Below, piece by piece: positions 24,429 through 34,226 of a DNA stretch of 64,000 nt; the first letter of the stretch is position 1, and each line of letters begins with the position of its first letter. The DNA is from Sanyastnella coralliicola (GTDB lineage Bacteria > Bacteroidota > Bacteroidia > Flavobacteriales_D > Sanyastnellaceae): the NCBI RefSeq assembly GCF_030845195.1, contig NZ_CP132543.1, forward strand, positions 2,001,501 to 2,065,500, in the 5' to 3' direction. A model generated the notes under the pieces. That model was not told the DNA's origin and made no database searches. It saw nothing but the letters and a program-made list of their open reading frames with translations. Both the position numbers and the translations under genes were made by a program.

Positions 24429-25031
24429 ATGGAAATCTCATCGATCAAAAACCATCTAAAATCCGCAGATAGCAAGCTTGCCAGCATCATTCATGACGAT
24501 GAATTGTCATGGCCGATTTACAGTAGCCCGTTCGAATCATTGAGTAAAGCTATTGTCGGACAACAGCTTTCGGTAAAGGCTGCTGATACGATCTATAAGC
24601 GCTTCAGTGAACTCTTAGAACTTCAGCTAACGCCGGAATCCCTAGACAAAGTGACAGACGACGAACTGAGAGGCATTGGCCTAAGCCGCCAGAAAACGAG
24701 TTACATGCGCGATTTGGCTCGCTATTTCTCTGATCCGGCAAAGAATGACCCAAGTTTATGGAACGGTTCAGATGAAGAAATCATCAAAGAACTCACGTCC
24801 ATCAAAGGACTCGGCGTATGGACGGTTCAGATGTTCTTGATGTTTGATTTGCGTAGACTCGACATCCTTCCACTCGATGACCTGGGCATTAAAATGGGCA
24901 TGTGCAAGCTGTACGATCTGGACCCTAAAGAACGTGGAGTCAAGAAGAAGCTTGAAGTCGTAGCTGAGCCTTGGCGTCCTTATCGAAGTGTAGCCTGTAG
25001 ATACATCTGGCGCTATCAGAACAACTCATAA
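24429..25031 (+). CDS. DNA-3-methyladenine glycosylase, AlkA-like
   Basis: A 200-residue HhH-GPD base-excision repair enzyme that removes alkylated purines from DNA. The helix-hairpin-helix reads L-T-S-I-K-G-L-G-V-W-T-V near residues 121-132, and the catalytic Asp lies in L-P-L-D-D-L-G-I near 152-153. The N-terminal F-E-S-L-S-K-A-I-V-G-Q-Q-L-S is family-typical. No iron-sulphur cluster cysteines are present, which separates it from Nth/MutY. Shorter than E. coli AlkA because the N-terminal domain is absent. Convergent with rpoD, with a shared terminator. Confidence 0.9.
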   Translation: MEISSIKNHLKSADSKLASIIHDDELSWPIYSSPFESLSKAIVGQQLSVKAADTIYKRFSELLELQLTPESLDKVTDDELRGIGLSRQKTSYMRDLARYFSDPAKNDPSLWNGSDEEIIKELTSIKGLGVWTVQMFLMFDLRRLDILPLDDLGIKMGMCKLYDLDPKERGVKKKLEVVAEPWRPYRSVACRYIWRYQNNS

Positions 25032-25034
25032 AAG

Positions 25035-25062
25035 AAAAAGTCCCGCAGTTGCGGGACTTTTT
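25035..25062 (+). terminator. Bidirectional terminator between the glycosylase gene and rpoD
   Basis: A 12-bp perfect stem including A5/T5 arms around GTCCCGC/GCGGGAC with a 4-nt loop. It serves both convergent genes. Confidence 0.9.
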
Positions 25063-25066
25063 AATC

Positions 25067-25936
25067 TTATCCGAGGTAAGATTTCAGGATCTTACTTCTC
25101 GATGTATGCTTTAATCGTCTGATCGCTTTCTCTTTTATCTGACGTACGCGTTCACGTGTCAGGTCAAAACGTTCTCCGATCTCTTCAAGAGTCATCGGGT
25201 GTTCACCATTCAAACCAAAGTAAAGGCGAATTACATCTGCCTCACGAGTGGTTAGTGTACGTAGTGAACGTTCGATCTCCTTACGAAGTGATTCATTCAT
25301 CAAGTCTGTATCTGGTGATGGCGTATCTCCTGTTTGAAGAACGTCATACATCGTACTTGAAGAATCGTCTCCGTCTTTCAATGGCGCATCCATCGATACG
25401 TGGCGTCCTGCATTCTTCAATGACTGCTTCACTTCGTCTAGTGTCATTTCAAGAACTTCCGCTAGCTCAGCCGCGGTTGGAGGACGTTCGTACTCTTGTT
25501 CGAGTTTCGCGAACGCTTTATTGATTTTGTTGATCGAACCGATCTTGTTCAATGGAAGACGTACAATACGAGACTGCTCAGCTAGTGCTTGCAGAATCGA
25601 CTGACGGATCCACCAAACTGCATACGAAATGAATTTGAAACCTCGGGTTTCATCAAAACGTTGAGCGGCCTTAATAAGGCCAAGGTTACCTTCATTGATC
25701 AGGTCAGGAAGCGAAAGCCCCTGATTCTGATATTGCTTTGAAACAGATACTACGAACCTCAAGTTTGCTTTTGTAAGCTTTTCAAGGGCGAGCTGATCTC
25801 CCTGCTTGATGCGGCGCGCTAGCTCCACTTCTTCCTCAGCAGTGATAAGGTCTACCCTTCCGATTTCCTGCAAATACTTATCTAGAGAGGCCGTCTCTCT
25901 GTTCGTAACCTGCTTGGTTATTTTTAACTGTCTCAT
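25067..25936 (-). CDS. rpoD: Primary RNA polymerase sigma factor
   Basis: A 289-residue sigma-70 of the short Bacteroidota type that lacks region 1.1. It starts M-R-Q-L-K-I-T-K-Q. Regions 1.2 (L-D-K-Y-L-Q-E-I-G), 2 ([27 protein letters not shown]), 3 and 4.2 ([19 protein letters not shown]) are all present. It directs housekeeping transcription from the TAnnTTTG/TTTG promoters seen throughout this window. The order rpsO-pnp-rpoD is conserved in the phylum. The upstream hairpin at 26033-26059 may separate or process the pnp and rpoD messages. Confidence 0.97.
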   Translation of the reverse strand: MRQLKITKQVTNRETASLDKYLQEIGRVDLITAEEEVELARRIKQGDQLALEKLTKANLRFVVSVSKQYQNQGLSLPDLINEGNLGLIKAAQRFDETRGFKFISYAVWWIRQSILQALAEQSRIVRLPLNKIGSINKINKAFAKLEQEYERPPTAAELAEVLEMTLDEVKQSLKNAGRHVSMDAPLKDGDDSSSTMYDVLQTGDTPSPDTDLMNESLRKEIERSLRTLTTREADVIRLYFGLNGEHPMTLEEIGERFDLTRERVRQIKEKAIRRLKHTSRSKILKSYLG

Positions 25937-26032
25937 TGCCTTTCCTTGATGGGGCTATCCCAAACAGCCCCTTTATATAACGCAAAATGCCGTAATGGCT
26001 TCCGTTAAAACATCAAAAATGATGCAAGAATT

Positions 26033-26059
26033 GAAGGAATGCCAAGTTGGCACTCCTTC
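26033..26059 (-). other. Strong hairpin between pnp and rpoD
   Basis: An 11-bp stem (GAAGGAGTGCC with GGCATTCCTTC on the minus strand, one G-U wobble) with a 5-nt loop, 14 nt after the pnp stop. It lacks an immediate T-run (the next bases are AATTCTTGC), so RNA processing, mRNA stabilisation or weak attenuation is more likely than full termination. Confidence 0.55.
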
Positions 26060-26073
26060 AAGACCCAGATTTA

Positions 26074-28347
26074 TTATTCAGAACCTTTAGACTCTTCGCG
26101 ACGATTGTTGTCACGACGATCTCCGCGATCTCCACGATCACGACGATCTCCACGGTCACGTCCTCCGCGTCCACGGCGGTCTCCACGATCTCCACGGTCT
26201 TCACGCTCTACGTAGCCTTCTGGCTTCGGAAGCAAGACTTTACGAGAAAGCTTCACCTTGTTTGTCTTCGGGTCGCGTCCAGTTACTTTGAACTTCACAA
26301 CGTCACCTTGCTTGATGACATCTTCCACATTTTGGACACGGTGCCACTCCAATTCCGATACGTGGAGTAGTCCGTCTTGACCAGGAACGATCTCTACGAA
26401 CGCTCCGTACGGCATGATTGACTTCACTACACCTTCGTATACTTCACCGATTTCGATGGTTGGAGGGAATACGATAGTCTTAATTCGAGTGATGGCTGCA
26501 GTAATCGCATCAAGGTTGCTCGCAGATACTTCCACAATTCCTTTTCCATCTCTTTCGTCGATAGAAATCGTTGTTTCTGTCTCAGCTTGAATCTCTTGAA
26601 TGATCTTACCACCAGGGCCGATTACAGCACCGATCATATCCGTAGGAATTTCGAATGCTTCGATACGTGGAGCGTGCGGCTTGTAATCCTCACGTGGCTC
26701 ACTCATCGTCTTCAACATCTCACCTAGGATGTGAGCACGTCCTTCTTTCGCTTGAATCAAGGCCTCAGTCAACACTTTCATTGAAAGTCCTGCGATCTTG
26801 ATATCCATCTGACATGCAGTAATACCCTTCGCTGTACCTGTTACTTTGAAGTCCATATCTCCAAGGTGATCTTCATCTCCTAGGATATCGCTCAAGACAG
26901 CGTACTTATCTGAATCCTTATCAGTGATCAATCCCATCGCGATTCCAGATACTGGAGCCTTGATCGGCACACCACCATCCATCAACGCCAATGTTCCTGC
27001 ACAAACAGTTGCCATAGAAGACGAACCGTTTGATTCAAGAATCTCAGAAACGAGACGGATTGTGTAAGGACATTCTTCTGTTTCAGGTAGGATTGGCTTC
27101 AATGCACGAAGTGCAAGGTTACCGTGTCCTACTTCACGACGGCTTGTTCCACGCAACGGACGCTCCTCTCCTGTAGAGAATGGAGGGAAGTTGTAGTGAA
27201 GCAAAAATTTGTCGCTACGCTGCTGAAGCGCTCCGTCGATCGTTTGTTCGTCGAGCTTAGTACCCAATGTCAATGTAGTCAAAGACTGGGTCTCACCACG
27301 CGTAAACAATGCAGATCCGTGAGGAGCTGGTAGGTAGTCAACTTCTGACCAGATAGGACGAACCTCGTTCGTTGCGCGACCGTCAAGACGACGTCCTTCG
27401 TCTAGTACTAGACGACGAATGGCATCTTTCTGTGCAGCTTTAATGTACCCGCTCAACATTCCCTTCACTTCTTCAAGCTCTTCTTCAGAGAATGTTGCGA
27501 TGTATTCTTCTTTGATTGCTCCGAACGCTTCAGCGCGCTCTTCTTTTGAAGAACCCTGCTTCGCAGCGTCGTAGAATTTCTGGTAAAGGTCACCGTGAAC
27601 TCGTGTACGAAGTGCGTCATCGTGCACTTCGTGTGAGTACTCGCGCTTAGGGTAAGCTTTTCCAACTGCTTCAGCAAGCTCTTTCTGAGCCTGGCAGTGA
27701 ACCTTGATTGCAGCATGTGCCGCTTCAATAGCTTCTACCATCTCTTCTTCGCTTACTTCTAGCATCTCTCCTTCTACCATGACAATGCTGTCATCAGAAC
27801 CAGCTACCATCAAATCGATGTCAGCGTTTTCAAGTTCTGAACGTAGAGGGTTGATCACCATTTTACCGTCGATACGAGCAACACGAACTTCTGAGATTGG
27901 TCCGTTGAACGGAATATCAGAAATCGAGATTGCTGCAGAGGCAGCCAGACCTGCAAGGCAGTCAGGCATGATGTCTTCTTCTGAGCTCATTACCTGGATC
28001 ATCACCTGTGTTCCAGCGTGGTAATCGTCAGGGAAGGTAGGGCGTAGCGCTCGGTCAACGAGACGCATTACAAGAACTTCGTCATCAGAAGGACGAGCTT
28101 CTCGTTTGAAGAAACCGCCTGGGAATCGTCCGGCAGCGGCATACTTTTCACGGTAATCAACCGTCAACGGAAGGAAGTCTACTCCATCCGCTGCTTGGTG
28201 ATTTGATACCGCAGTTGCTAGGAGCATCGTGTCTCCTTGGCGTACAACCACTGAACCGTGGGCCTGCTTTGCTAGCTTCCCAGTCTCGATGGTGATAGCT
28301 TTTCCATCACCAAGATCAATGGTTTTTGTGTGTAACGTGTAATTCAT
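26074..28347 (-). CDS. pnp: Polyribonucleotide nucleotidyltransferase (PNPase)
   Basis: A 757-residue 3'-5' exoribonuclease of the RNA degradosome type. Two RNase PH domains, with [11 protein letters not shown] in the first and [13 protein letters not shown] and [10 protein letters not shown] in the second, are followed by KH ([13 protein letters not shown]) and S1 ([13 protein letters not shown]) domains. An unusual Arg-Gly-Asp-rich disordered tail of about 45 residues ([12 protein letters not shown]) ends the protein and probably binds RNA. The gene lies 90 nt downstream of rpsO on the same strand, as is common. Confidence 0.97.
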   Translation of the reverse strand: MNYTLHTKTIDLGDGKAITIETGKLAKQAHGSVVVRQGDTMLLATAVSNHQAADGVDFLPLTVDYREKYAAAGRFPGGFFKREARPSDDEVLVMRLVDRALRPTFPDDYHAGTQVMIQVMSSEEDIMPDCLAGLAASAAISISDIPFNGPISEVRVARIDGKMVINPLRSELENADIDLMVAGSDDSIVMVEGEMLEVSEEEMVEAIEAAHAAIKVHCQAQKELAEAVGKAYPKREYSHEVHDDALRTRVHGDLYQKFYDAAKQGSSKEERAEAFGAIKEEYIATFSEEELEEVKGMLSGYIKAAQKDAIRRLVLDEGRRLDGRATNEVRPIWSEVDYLPAPHGSALFTRGETQSLTTLTLGTKLDEQTIDGALQQRSDKFLLHYNFPPFSTGEERPLRGTSRREVGHGNLALRALKPILPETEECPYTIRLVSEILESNGSSSMATVCAGTLALMDGGVPIKAPVSGIAMGLITDKDSDKYAVLSDILGDEDHLGDMDFKVTGTAKGITACQMDIKIAGLSMKVLTEALIQAKEGRAHILGEMLKTMSEPREDYKPHAPRIEAFEIPTDMIGAVIGPGGKIIQEIQAETETTISIDERDGKGIVEVSASNLDAITAAITRIKTIVFPPTIEIGEVYEGVVKSIMPYGAFVEIVPGQDGLLHVSELEWHRVQNVEDVIKQGDVVKFKVTGRDPKTNKVKLSRKVLLPKPEGYVEREDRGDRGDRRGRGGRDRGDRRDRGDRGDRRDNNRREESKGSE

Positions 28348-28437
28348 CTAAGGTGTACGTGTAAACATGCGAAGAGGAGCAATGGATTTCCTTTGCCCCC
28401 CTTCACAATAATTCTATATCGTCTTAATCTTCTTCAA

Positions 28438-28707
28438 TTACTTACGCAGACCTAGCTCCTTAATAATTGCACGGTATCGCTCGATATCGTTATCCTTTAG
28501 GTAATTAAGTAGCTTACGACGCTTTCCTACTAGGTTGATGAGCGATCGCTGCGTGTTGTAGTCTTTTTTGTTTTGTTTGAGGTGACCTGTTAGGTGTGCG
28601 ATGCGGTATGTGAACAACGCAATCTGTCCCTCTGCTGAGCCGGTATCATTTTCTGATTTTCCGTGCTTCTTAAAGATTTCTCTTTTCTTTTCTTGACTTA
28701 GGTACAT
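28438..28707 (-). CDS. rpsO: 30S ribosomal protein S15
   Basis: An 89-residue protein of exact family length with the S15 signature: D-T-G-S-A-E-G-Q-I-A-L-F-T-Y-R-I near residues 21-36, L-T-G-H-L-K and the R-S-L-I-N-L-V-G-K-R-R-K-L-L-N-Y-L-K block near 54-71. It binds 16S rRNA in the central domain. A perfect -7 box stands upstream. In many bacteria S15 represses its own mRNA through the leader; the 45-nt leader here is too short to judge. Confidence 0.97.
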   Translation of the reverse strand: MYLSQEKKREIFKKHGKSENDTGSAEGQIALFTYRIAHLTGHLKQNKKDYNTQRSLINLVGKRRKLLNYLKDNDIERYRAIIKELGLRK

Positions 28708-28757
28708 TCCAATATCGTATTAGATAATTATTATGTAACCGCTTTTAAACGGAAGTG

Positions 28758-28765
28758 CAAAGGTA
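28758..28765 (-). promoter_or_regulatory. -7 box of rpsO
   Basis: Perfect TACCTTTG on the minus strand, 51 nt before the rpsO ATG. No clear -33 TTTG was seen. Confidence 0.5.
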
Positions 28766-28791
28766 ATCTTTTCTTTTTGAAAAGTGATTCC

Positions 28792-29634
28792 TTATGACAA
28801 CATTTTAAAGATGAGTGCTAGCTTGTCTTTCAAGTCTTTGCGCTCCACGATCAAATCGAGGAAGCCATGCTCAAGAACAAACTCTGAACGCTGGAAGCCT
28901 TCAGGAAGATCTTTTCCAATCGTTTCCTTTACTACACGCGGACCAGCGAAGCCGATCAACGCCTTTGGTTCAGCGATATTCAAATCTCCTAGCATCGCGA
29001 AACTTGCCGTGACCCCACCAGTTGTTGGATCCGTCAAGAAGCTGATGTATGGCAACCCAGCATTTGATAGCTGAGTCAGCTTTGCAGAAGTCTTCGCCAT
29101 TTGCATTAGCGAGAAACCTGCTTCCATCATTCGTGCTCCACCTGACTTTGAGATACAGATGAAAGGACATTTGTTCTTAATAGCGTAGTCGATTGCACGA
29201 GCGATCTTCTCTCCTACTACAGATCCCATCGAACCTCCGATGAAACGGAAATCCATCGCAGCGATCACCACTTTTTCTCCATGAATAGTACCAGAGGCAC
29301 AACGAATCGCATCACGCAGTCCCGTTTTCTCCATGGAGCTTTTGACACGGTCAGTGTACTTCTTAGTATCTACGAATTCGAGTGGGTCACCACTTGTTAG
29401 GTTCACAGCCAATTCTCTGAATTTGCCCTCATCGAATAGTAGCGCGAAGTATTCTCCGGCTCCAATTCGTTCGTGATGCTGACATGACGGACATACCCAG
29501 TAATTCTGTGCATGCTCCAGAGAGGTGAGTACGTGATTGCACTCCGGACACTTATACCAGTTCCCTTCTGGGATCTCTCTTTTCTCTTGCGAAGGTGTGG
29601 TAATACCTTCTTTGATTCTCTTAAACCAACCCAT
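28792..29634 (-). CDS. accD: Acetyl-CoA carboxylase carboxyltransferase subunit beta
   Basis: A 280-residue subunit for malonyl-CoA synthesis, the committed step of fatty acid synthesis. The N-terminal zinc ribbon (C-P-E-C near residues 28-31, C-P-S-C near 47-50) is complete. The carboxyltransferase part shows [11 protein letters not shown] near 156 and T-T-G-G-V-T-A-S near 204, with G-F-A-G-P-R-V-V near 227. Cytoplasmic; partners AccA, AccB and AccC are not in this window. Monocistronic or first of a unit with rpsO downstream. Confidence 0.96.
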   Translation of the reverse strand: MGWFKRIKEGITTPSQEKREIPEGNWYKCPECNHVLTSLEHAQNYWVCPSCQHHERIGAGEYFALLFDEGKFRELAVNLTSGDPLEFVDTKKYTDRVKSSMEKTGLRDAIRCASGTIHGEKVVIAAMDFRFIGGSMGSVVGEKIARAIDYAIKNKCPFICISKSGGARMMEAGFSLMQMAKTSAKLTQLSNAGLPYISFLTDPTTGGVTASFAMLGDLNIAEPKALIGFAGPRVVKETIGKDLPEGFQRSEFVLEHGFLDLIVERKDLKDKLALIFKMLS

Positions 29635-29654
29635 TTAGTATGATTTGGAAGCTG

Positions 29655-29662
29655 CAAATATA
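29655..29662 (-). promoter_or_regulatory. -7 box of accD
   Basis: Perfect TATATTTG on the minus strand, 21 nt before the accD ATG, giving a leader of about 15 nt. Confidence 0.5.
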
Positions 29663-29704
29663 GCAAAGCAATGTTCGCTCTAACACCGAAGTTTTGCACC
29701 TTGT

Positions 29705-32221
29705 TTAGAACGGATAGCCAATTCCTAAGTTAAAGTTAAGCTCTGGAAAGAAATTATACTCTTGTCCAGGACGAATCGTCTGGTAGAAATCAGCGTATTC
29801 ATCCTTCGGTTCCCAGAACCAACGCTCGCCACTGATTTTCGCTGGATCCTTCAACTGAGCCCCCAAGTCTAATCGCAACAAGAAGAAGTCAAAGTCAAAA
29901 CGAAGACCTAATCCTCCTCCCCAAGCCAACTCGTCAAAGAAGGTATTGGCACTAATGCCACTACCCGGACGATTTTCATCTTCCTCGAGCAACCAGATGT
30001 TACCAATATCCAAGAATAAGGCCCCCTCGAGTGTTTGCGTCATTTTGAAACGATATTCCAAACTCGTTTCGAGAATAACCTCGGCTATGTTATTAAAGGT
30101 AGTCAAGGCTGTAGTGTCACGATAGCTACCCGGCCCCAGCGTTCGAGGTTCCCAAGCACGGATACCATTCGAACCTCCTCCATAGTAACTCTTCTCAAAA
30201 GGAAGTACACTCAAGTTCGCACCAGGGATACCAATTCCCCCGTGAAGACGAAGCGCTGTGCTATTCTTTTCATCAATGCGCTGATACAAACGGAAGTCGT
30301 TCTCAATCTTAAAATATTGAGCGAAACGGATCCCTCCAATTTGGTAGCTCCCAACCTCATCTTGTGTAGCTCCAGCCAATTGAAAGCCAAGTCGAGGCAG
30401 GTTACCAGCAGCTTCAAAGGTTACTTGATTGAACATGTACCTCCGTTGATTCTGCGAACGCTGTGTATTCATCTGCCAAGCGATTCGCCCCAACGAGATC
30501 AAGTGGTTCTGATAACTCGTTGACAAGAAGTCGTCATTCAAATTATCAAGCAACTGCTGGAACGCTTCACTCTTGGTAATCTTAATGGTACTAAGCTCCC
30601 AGATGTCCCAGAAAATTCTTGAACCGTTTGACTGGTTCTCAATGAAGGTGGTACCATACCTGAACTGGTAGAGTTGCCTTTCATAATCTGGACGATCCTG
30701 GTAGTTGAAACCTGCACTGATCGTGGTTCGTGGAGCATTCGATCTCCGGAAACTATTCATGCTCAACGGGAAAAAGCGATTGAAGTTGAACGAAACTTCC
30801 GGTCCGATCTCAAAAGTGTTGAATCGAATGTTGTCCGCAACGTCCCCACCGCTGATCTCCTCTCCTTCTGTCAAGGTCAACGGCTGCTGGGCTTCGATGG
30901 CTCCAGAAATCCTGAACTGACCAGTTTCACCGCCGCGGAACATATTTCGGTTCGAGAAATTCAATGATCCAGATAGACCAAAAAGTCCGTCACGATGCGT
31001 CACACCAGCCTCCGAGGAGATGAACTTGCGCTTCATCTGCGTGAGGTAAATGTCACAGTTCAAGACATTGAATTCACTCTTATCATCCTCAGACAGTACA
31101 ATGGAAGCAGATCGGAAGATGGGCATCTGCACAAACTTTCGATACGTCTTATCCAAGCGGTCTTTTTGGTAGAGGTCCCCCTTCTTGAATTCCATGAGGT
31201 AGGCGATGAGCTCTGGCTTGAAGTTTAGCTCATCGACGTACAACAGCTTGATCTCACCGAAATCAAGTGTATCTGTTGGAGCATAATCCGAATTCGTCAG
31301 GCTGTAATCGGTATGGATGAAAATGTCGCCAATGAAATAGCGTTTGTGATCTACCGCTACTAAAGAGTCTGTCCCCGCAATTGGCGCTCGTGGTCTACGA
31401 ATAATCATCTCTACGGCCACCTTATGATCTCCACGGGTGCTATCTGCTTGGAAGGTGATGTAGTCTTTGGTGAATGAATAATACCCGCGATTATTCAAGT
31501 AATCAGCAATGCGATCACGCTCCTTATCCATGGCCTCAACAGAAAATCGTTCCCCAACGGATATAGAAGAGGTTGATTCAATGAAGTCAATACGTCGCGC
31601 TATGCCACGATCTTTCACATTAAAAGCAAGGCTATCAATAATGTATGGTTCCTTTGGCGTGATGGTATATACCAACGGCTTCACCCTCTTCCCTTTCCTT
31701 CGATACTTTACTTCGTAGGAAACGTCATTGTTGAAGTAGCCGTTCTTCGCTAACAAAATGCGCAACTGATCAACACTCTTTTCTGCTTTGGTGCTATCAA
31801 AAACGACAGGAGCCTCACCTACGGTGGTGGTCAACCAATCTCTCCACCCTGTTGTATCTGCGCGCATTTCACGTAGGTCCTTTGGAGAAAGTTCTTTGCC
31901 TTTGGCCACCTTTCGGTCAATCTTCTTCTCAATGTGCTCCTTCTTTCGCTGATGGACCTTTTTTTGTTTCTCAGGATTTACCATGTTATACACCCCCAAG
32001 TGAAAACGTAGCAATAGGATCTTCCTATTTGGACGTTGTTTCAATACACCTTCAAGGTCATCTTCGTCTAGTGAGAAATTGGCTGGAGGATTCTCCAACT
32101 TCAATTTTTGTTTCATGAGTAGAGATTGCCCCTCTTGCAACCTTCGCGTTGGGTTACAAGAAGAGAGTACCATCAAAACCACGATGGTGGATAGGATCAA
32201 ATGTCCGAACTTCGCTCTCAT
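29705..32221 (-). CDS. tamL: TamL-like BamA/TamA family outer-membrane lipoprotein
   Basis: An 838-residue protein. A lipoprotein signal ends V-L-S-S-C at about residue 22, followed by N-P-T-R-R-L, the TamL hallmark. POTRA-like repeats fill residues about 130-370 (L-L-A-K-N-G-Y-F, I-A-D-Y-L-N-N-R-G-Y-Y). A 16-stranded Omp85 barrel forms the C-terminal half, with the lid-lock motif region G-G-S-N-G-I-R-A-W near residue 680 and a C-terminal aromatic. It inserts or assembles outer-membrane components; in Bacteroidota the lipoprotein form pairs with TamB. The gene is divergent from a TrmH-like gene, a common neighbour. Confidence 0.88.
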   Translation of the reverse strand: MRAKFGHLILSTIVVLMVLSSCNPTRRLQEGQSLLMKQKLKLENPPANFSLDEDDLEGVLKQRPNRKILLLRFHLGVYNMVNPEKQKKVHQRKKEHIEKKIDRKVAKGKELSPKDLREMRADTTGWRDWLTTTVGEAPVVFDSTKAEKSVDQLRILLAKNGYFNNDVSYEVKYRRKGKRVKPLVYTITPKEPYIIDSLAFNVKDRGIARRIDFIESTSSISVGERFSVEAMDKERDRIADYLNNRGYYSFTKDYITFQADSTRGDHKVAVEMIIRRPRAPIAGTDSLVAVDHKRYFIGDIFIHTDYSLTNSDYAPTDTLDFGEIKLLYVDELNFKPELIAYLMEFKKGDLYQKDRLDKTYRKFVQMPIFRSASIVLSEDDKSEFNVLNCDIYLTQMKRKFISSEAGVTHRDGLFGLSGSLNFSNRNMFRGGETGQFRISGAIEAQQPLTLTEGEEISGGDVADNIRFNTFEIGPEVSFNFNRFFPLSMNSFRRSNAPRTTISAGFNYQDRPDYERQLYQFRYGTTFIENQSNGSRIFWDIWELSTIKITKSEAFQQLLDNLNDDFLSTSYQNHLISLGRIAWQMNTQRSQNQRRYMFNQVTFEAAGNLPRLGFQLAGATQDEVGSYQIGGIRFAQYFKIENDFRLYQRIDEKNSTALRLHGGIGIPGANLSVLPFEKSYYGGGSNGIRAWEPRTLGPGSYRDTTALTTFNNIAEVILETSLEYRFKMTQTLEGALFLDIGNIWLLEEDENRPGSGISANTFFDELAWGGGLGLRFDFDFFLLRLDLGAQLKDPAKISGERWFWEPKDEYADFYQTIRPGQEYNFFPELNFNLGIGYPF

Positions 32222-32264
32222 TCGGTCCGAAATTTCGTTTTTACTTTGTCAGCAATCAAAAAGC

Positions 32265-32978
32265 ATGCTATCTAAAAACCAATTTAAGCTGTTCAAAAGC
32301 CTAAAAAGCAAGAAAGGACGGGTAGAACACGGCGCTTTTTTAGTTGAAGGCGTGAAATCTGTTGAAGAAGCATTGAAGGCAAATCTTGAGATTGAATGTG
32401 TCTTGCACGTAGCCTCAGTTACACCTCCGCAGGCTAGTCGTGTTGAGCTGATTGAAGAAGCCGACATGAAATTTCTCTCCTCGCTTTCGACTCCTCCAGG
32501 CTTGATGGCTGTCGTTCGATTTCCACATTGGTATCAGTCTGCTAATTTCCCTGCTGATCTCGCTAGCGCGGAATTCTTATTGGTCTTAGATGGAATTAGA
32601 GATCCTGGAAACTTGGGTACAATCATTCGCACAGCAGATTGGTTCGGACACACAAGAATTGCCCTCAGCAAAGATTGCGTTGATTGCCTCAACCCAAAAG
32701 TAGTGCAGGCTTCAATGGGTTCTGTATTCCGAATTGAATGCCACTATTTGAACATTGAAGATCTTCCTCAAGAACGCTTGGTTGCACTCGATTTGAACGG
32801 TGACAATCTCTACCAAGAGACCTCATTGAATGGACTCTACGTTATAGGATCGGAAAGTCATGGGGTTCGCCACCACTGCGACAAAGCAATTACGATTCCT
32901 GGAAAAGGAAAGGCCGAGTCATTAAACGCAGCGGTAAGCGCCTCTATACTCCTATCACAGCAATTCAGCCTGGCTTAA
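32265..32978 (+). CDS. TrmH/SpoU family RNA methyltransferase
   Basis: A 237-residue 2'-O-ribose methyltransferase with a trefoil knot. The N-terminal substrate-binding domain (K-G-R-V-E-H-G-A-F-L-V-E-G) precedes the SPOUT core: motif 1 D-G-I-R-D-P-G-N-L-G-T-I-I-R-T near residue 110, motif 2 I-G-S-E-S-H-G-V near 198 and motif 3 I-P-G-K-G-K-A-E-S-L-N-A-A-V-S near 213. ATG 32265 was chosen; upstream in-frame codons overlap the divergent tamL gene. A near-consensus -7 box TTACTTTG (32241-32248) stands 16 nt upstream. The rRNA or tRNA target is unknown. The stop overlaps the convergent stop by 2 nt. Confidence 0.9.
   Translation: MLSKNQFKLFKSLKSKKGRVEHGAFLVEGVKSVEEALKANLEIECVLHVASVTPPQASRVELIEEADMKFLSSLSTPPGLMAVVRFPHWYQSANFPADLASAEFLLVLDGIRDPGNLGTIIRTADWFGHTRIALSKDCVDCLNPKVVQASMGSVFRIECHYLNIEDLPQERLVALDLNGDNLYQETSLNGLYVIGSESHGVRHHCDKAITIPGKGKAESLNAAVSASILLSQQFSLA
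32561..32573 (+). repeat. 13-bp iterated motif, copy 6
   Basis: Exact copy, sense to the TrmH-like gene, read as L-A-S-A-E. Confidence 0.8.
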
Positions 32979-34186
32979 TAAACAGGCTCTTCAGAAGCGT
33001 CACGTTGGTTAACAACTGGATTCGCATACATCTGAAGCATCACTTCTCTGGCTTGGCGAATGAAGCCTTCACGTTTCAAGATTCCTCCTCCCTTTCGCAT
33101 CAACAACAACTTCACAATACGTCCGCGAATGTAATTGCGGAAGGCGATACGCTGAAGCTTGGTATAATGACCATTGTGCTCTCTTGTTCCATGGAGAATA
33201 TCGTAGGCAATGTAATTGGTTGGCCACAGTTTGTACATCAAGTGCATTCTGCGGTCAATTTCCTGAGACAGCAATTTGTAGAGTTCATTCTTAGGCGCGT
33301 CGGCTGGAAGACGTTCCAGTGATCGTTCGAGCTTTCTTCCAATAGCAATGTTAACTCTTCCCTTGTGGCCAGTGATACCTGCCAAAGCACTCATATAATC
33401 TTCACCTTCACGCTTATTATAACTGCCGTGTTCGCGAACAGCCATCAATTCATTGGCTTTGAAAATGTCACATGGATCATATTCATAGCTCACCACCATA
33501 GGCACAATGTTCAAGGCGCTCAATGCCTCATCAATGGATTCATCCGTTCCGCTAACCAACATCTTTAATAGTCCAGACGCAGTGCGGTCATCTCCATCTT
33601 TGGAACGACCTTCTTTATGTGCGATCCAAATCGAGGTTTCATCTTCGCGGATAGTCTTGTGAATGTAGTTCCCCAAACGCTTACTTGAAGCTAACATCTC
33701 TTTCGGATTCACGCTACGATTAACAATGAAGCTCTTGTTCAAACGCACGAGATCGTGAATCAGTTGGTGTCGAAGAAGGTTGTCGCCTATGGCGATTTCA
33801 GTAGTACTGTATCCTTTCTCAAGAAGACTCACATTCAATAAAGCACTATCAAGGATGATGTCTCGGTGATTACTCAAGTACAAATAAGCCTTGCCATGTT
33901 CAATGTGATCAAGATTCGAAATTGACAGACCGTTGGTCGTTGTTTGCGTAATCACCTTGAAAGCCGGGCCACTAATCTCTTCTTGGAATTGCTCTGGCGT
34001 CTTAATATCAGCCATCATCTCCTTGATATCCTCCTCGTCTAGATCAGGATAGATGTATTTCATGATCTTGAAAAACGATGGCTGATCTAGAACGCGTTCG
34101 ATTACTTCAGGCAATTCGTCTGTACGATACGGACGAATGCTATCAAATTCATTCACGTCAATTGCGCTTCCGGTGCTTGCTTCCAT
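32975..34186 (-). CDS. Glycerol-3-phosphate/lysophospholipid acyltransferase-like protein
   Basis: A 403-residue PlsC/PlsB-superfamily acyltransferase. The block I motif reads L-S-N-H-R-D-I-I-L-D, with five rather than four residues between His and Asp. Block II is F-I-V-N-R and block III K-E-G-R-S-K-D-G. The long N-terminal (about 120 residues) and C-terminal helical regions make it longer than PlsC, in the direction of PlsB-like enzymes. It probably works in membrane lipid synthesis. ATG 34186 was chosen; its codon overlaps the divergent gene's upstream ATG in the palindrome CATG, and 57 further upstream codons lie in the helicase gene. Confidence 0.8.
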   Translation of the reverse strand: MEASTGSAIDVNEFDSIRPYRTDELPEVIERVLDQPSFFKIMKYIYPDLDEEDIKEMMADIKTPEQFQEEISGPAFKVITQTTTNGLSISNLDHIEHGKAYLYLSNHRDIILDSALLNVSLLEKGYSTTEIAIGDNLLRHQLIHDLVRLNKSFIVNRSVNPKEMLASSKRLGNYIHKTIREDETSIWIAHKEGRSKDGDDRTASGLLKMLVSGTDESIDEALSALNIVPMVVSYEYDPCDIFKANELMAVREHGSYNKREGEDYMSALAGITGHKGRVNIAIGRKLERSLERLPADAPKNELYKLLSQEIDRRMHLMYKLWPTNYIAYDILHGTREHNGHYTKLQRIAFRNYIRGRIVKLLLMRKGGGILKREGFIRQAREVMLQMYANPVVNQRDASEEPVY

Positions 34187-34214
34187 GAAAGCGAAATTAC
34201 GACATTCAAAAGAG

Positions 34215-34222
34215 TACCTTTG
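34215..34222 (+). promoter_or_regulatory. -7 box that decides the helicase start
   Basis: Perfect TACCTTTG, 4 nt before GTG 34227. It lies downstream of the in-frame ATG 34185, so transcripts from it cannot use that ATG. Confidence 0.5.
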
Positions 34223-34226
34223 CGTC

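Noticed and set aside
26080-26210. Repetitive DNA at the pnp 3' end
   Set aside because: It encodes the Arg-Gly-Asp tail common in Bacteroidota PNPase; no separate repeat element needs to be invoked.
28060-28075. TAATGCGTCTCGTT on the minus strand, similar to the ECF -35 box
   Set aside because: It lies inside pnp (V-M-R-L-V), lacks the T5 tract and has no CGTCTA at the right spacing.
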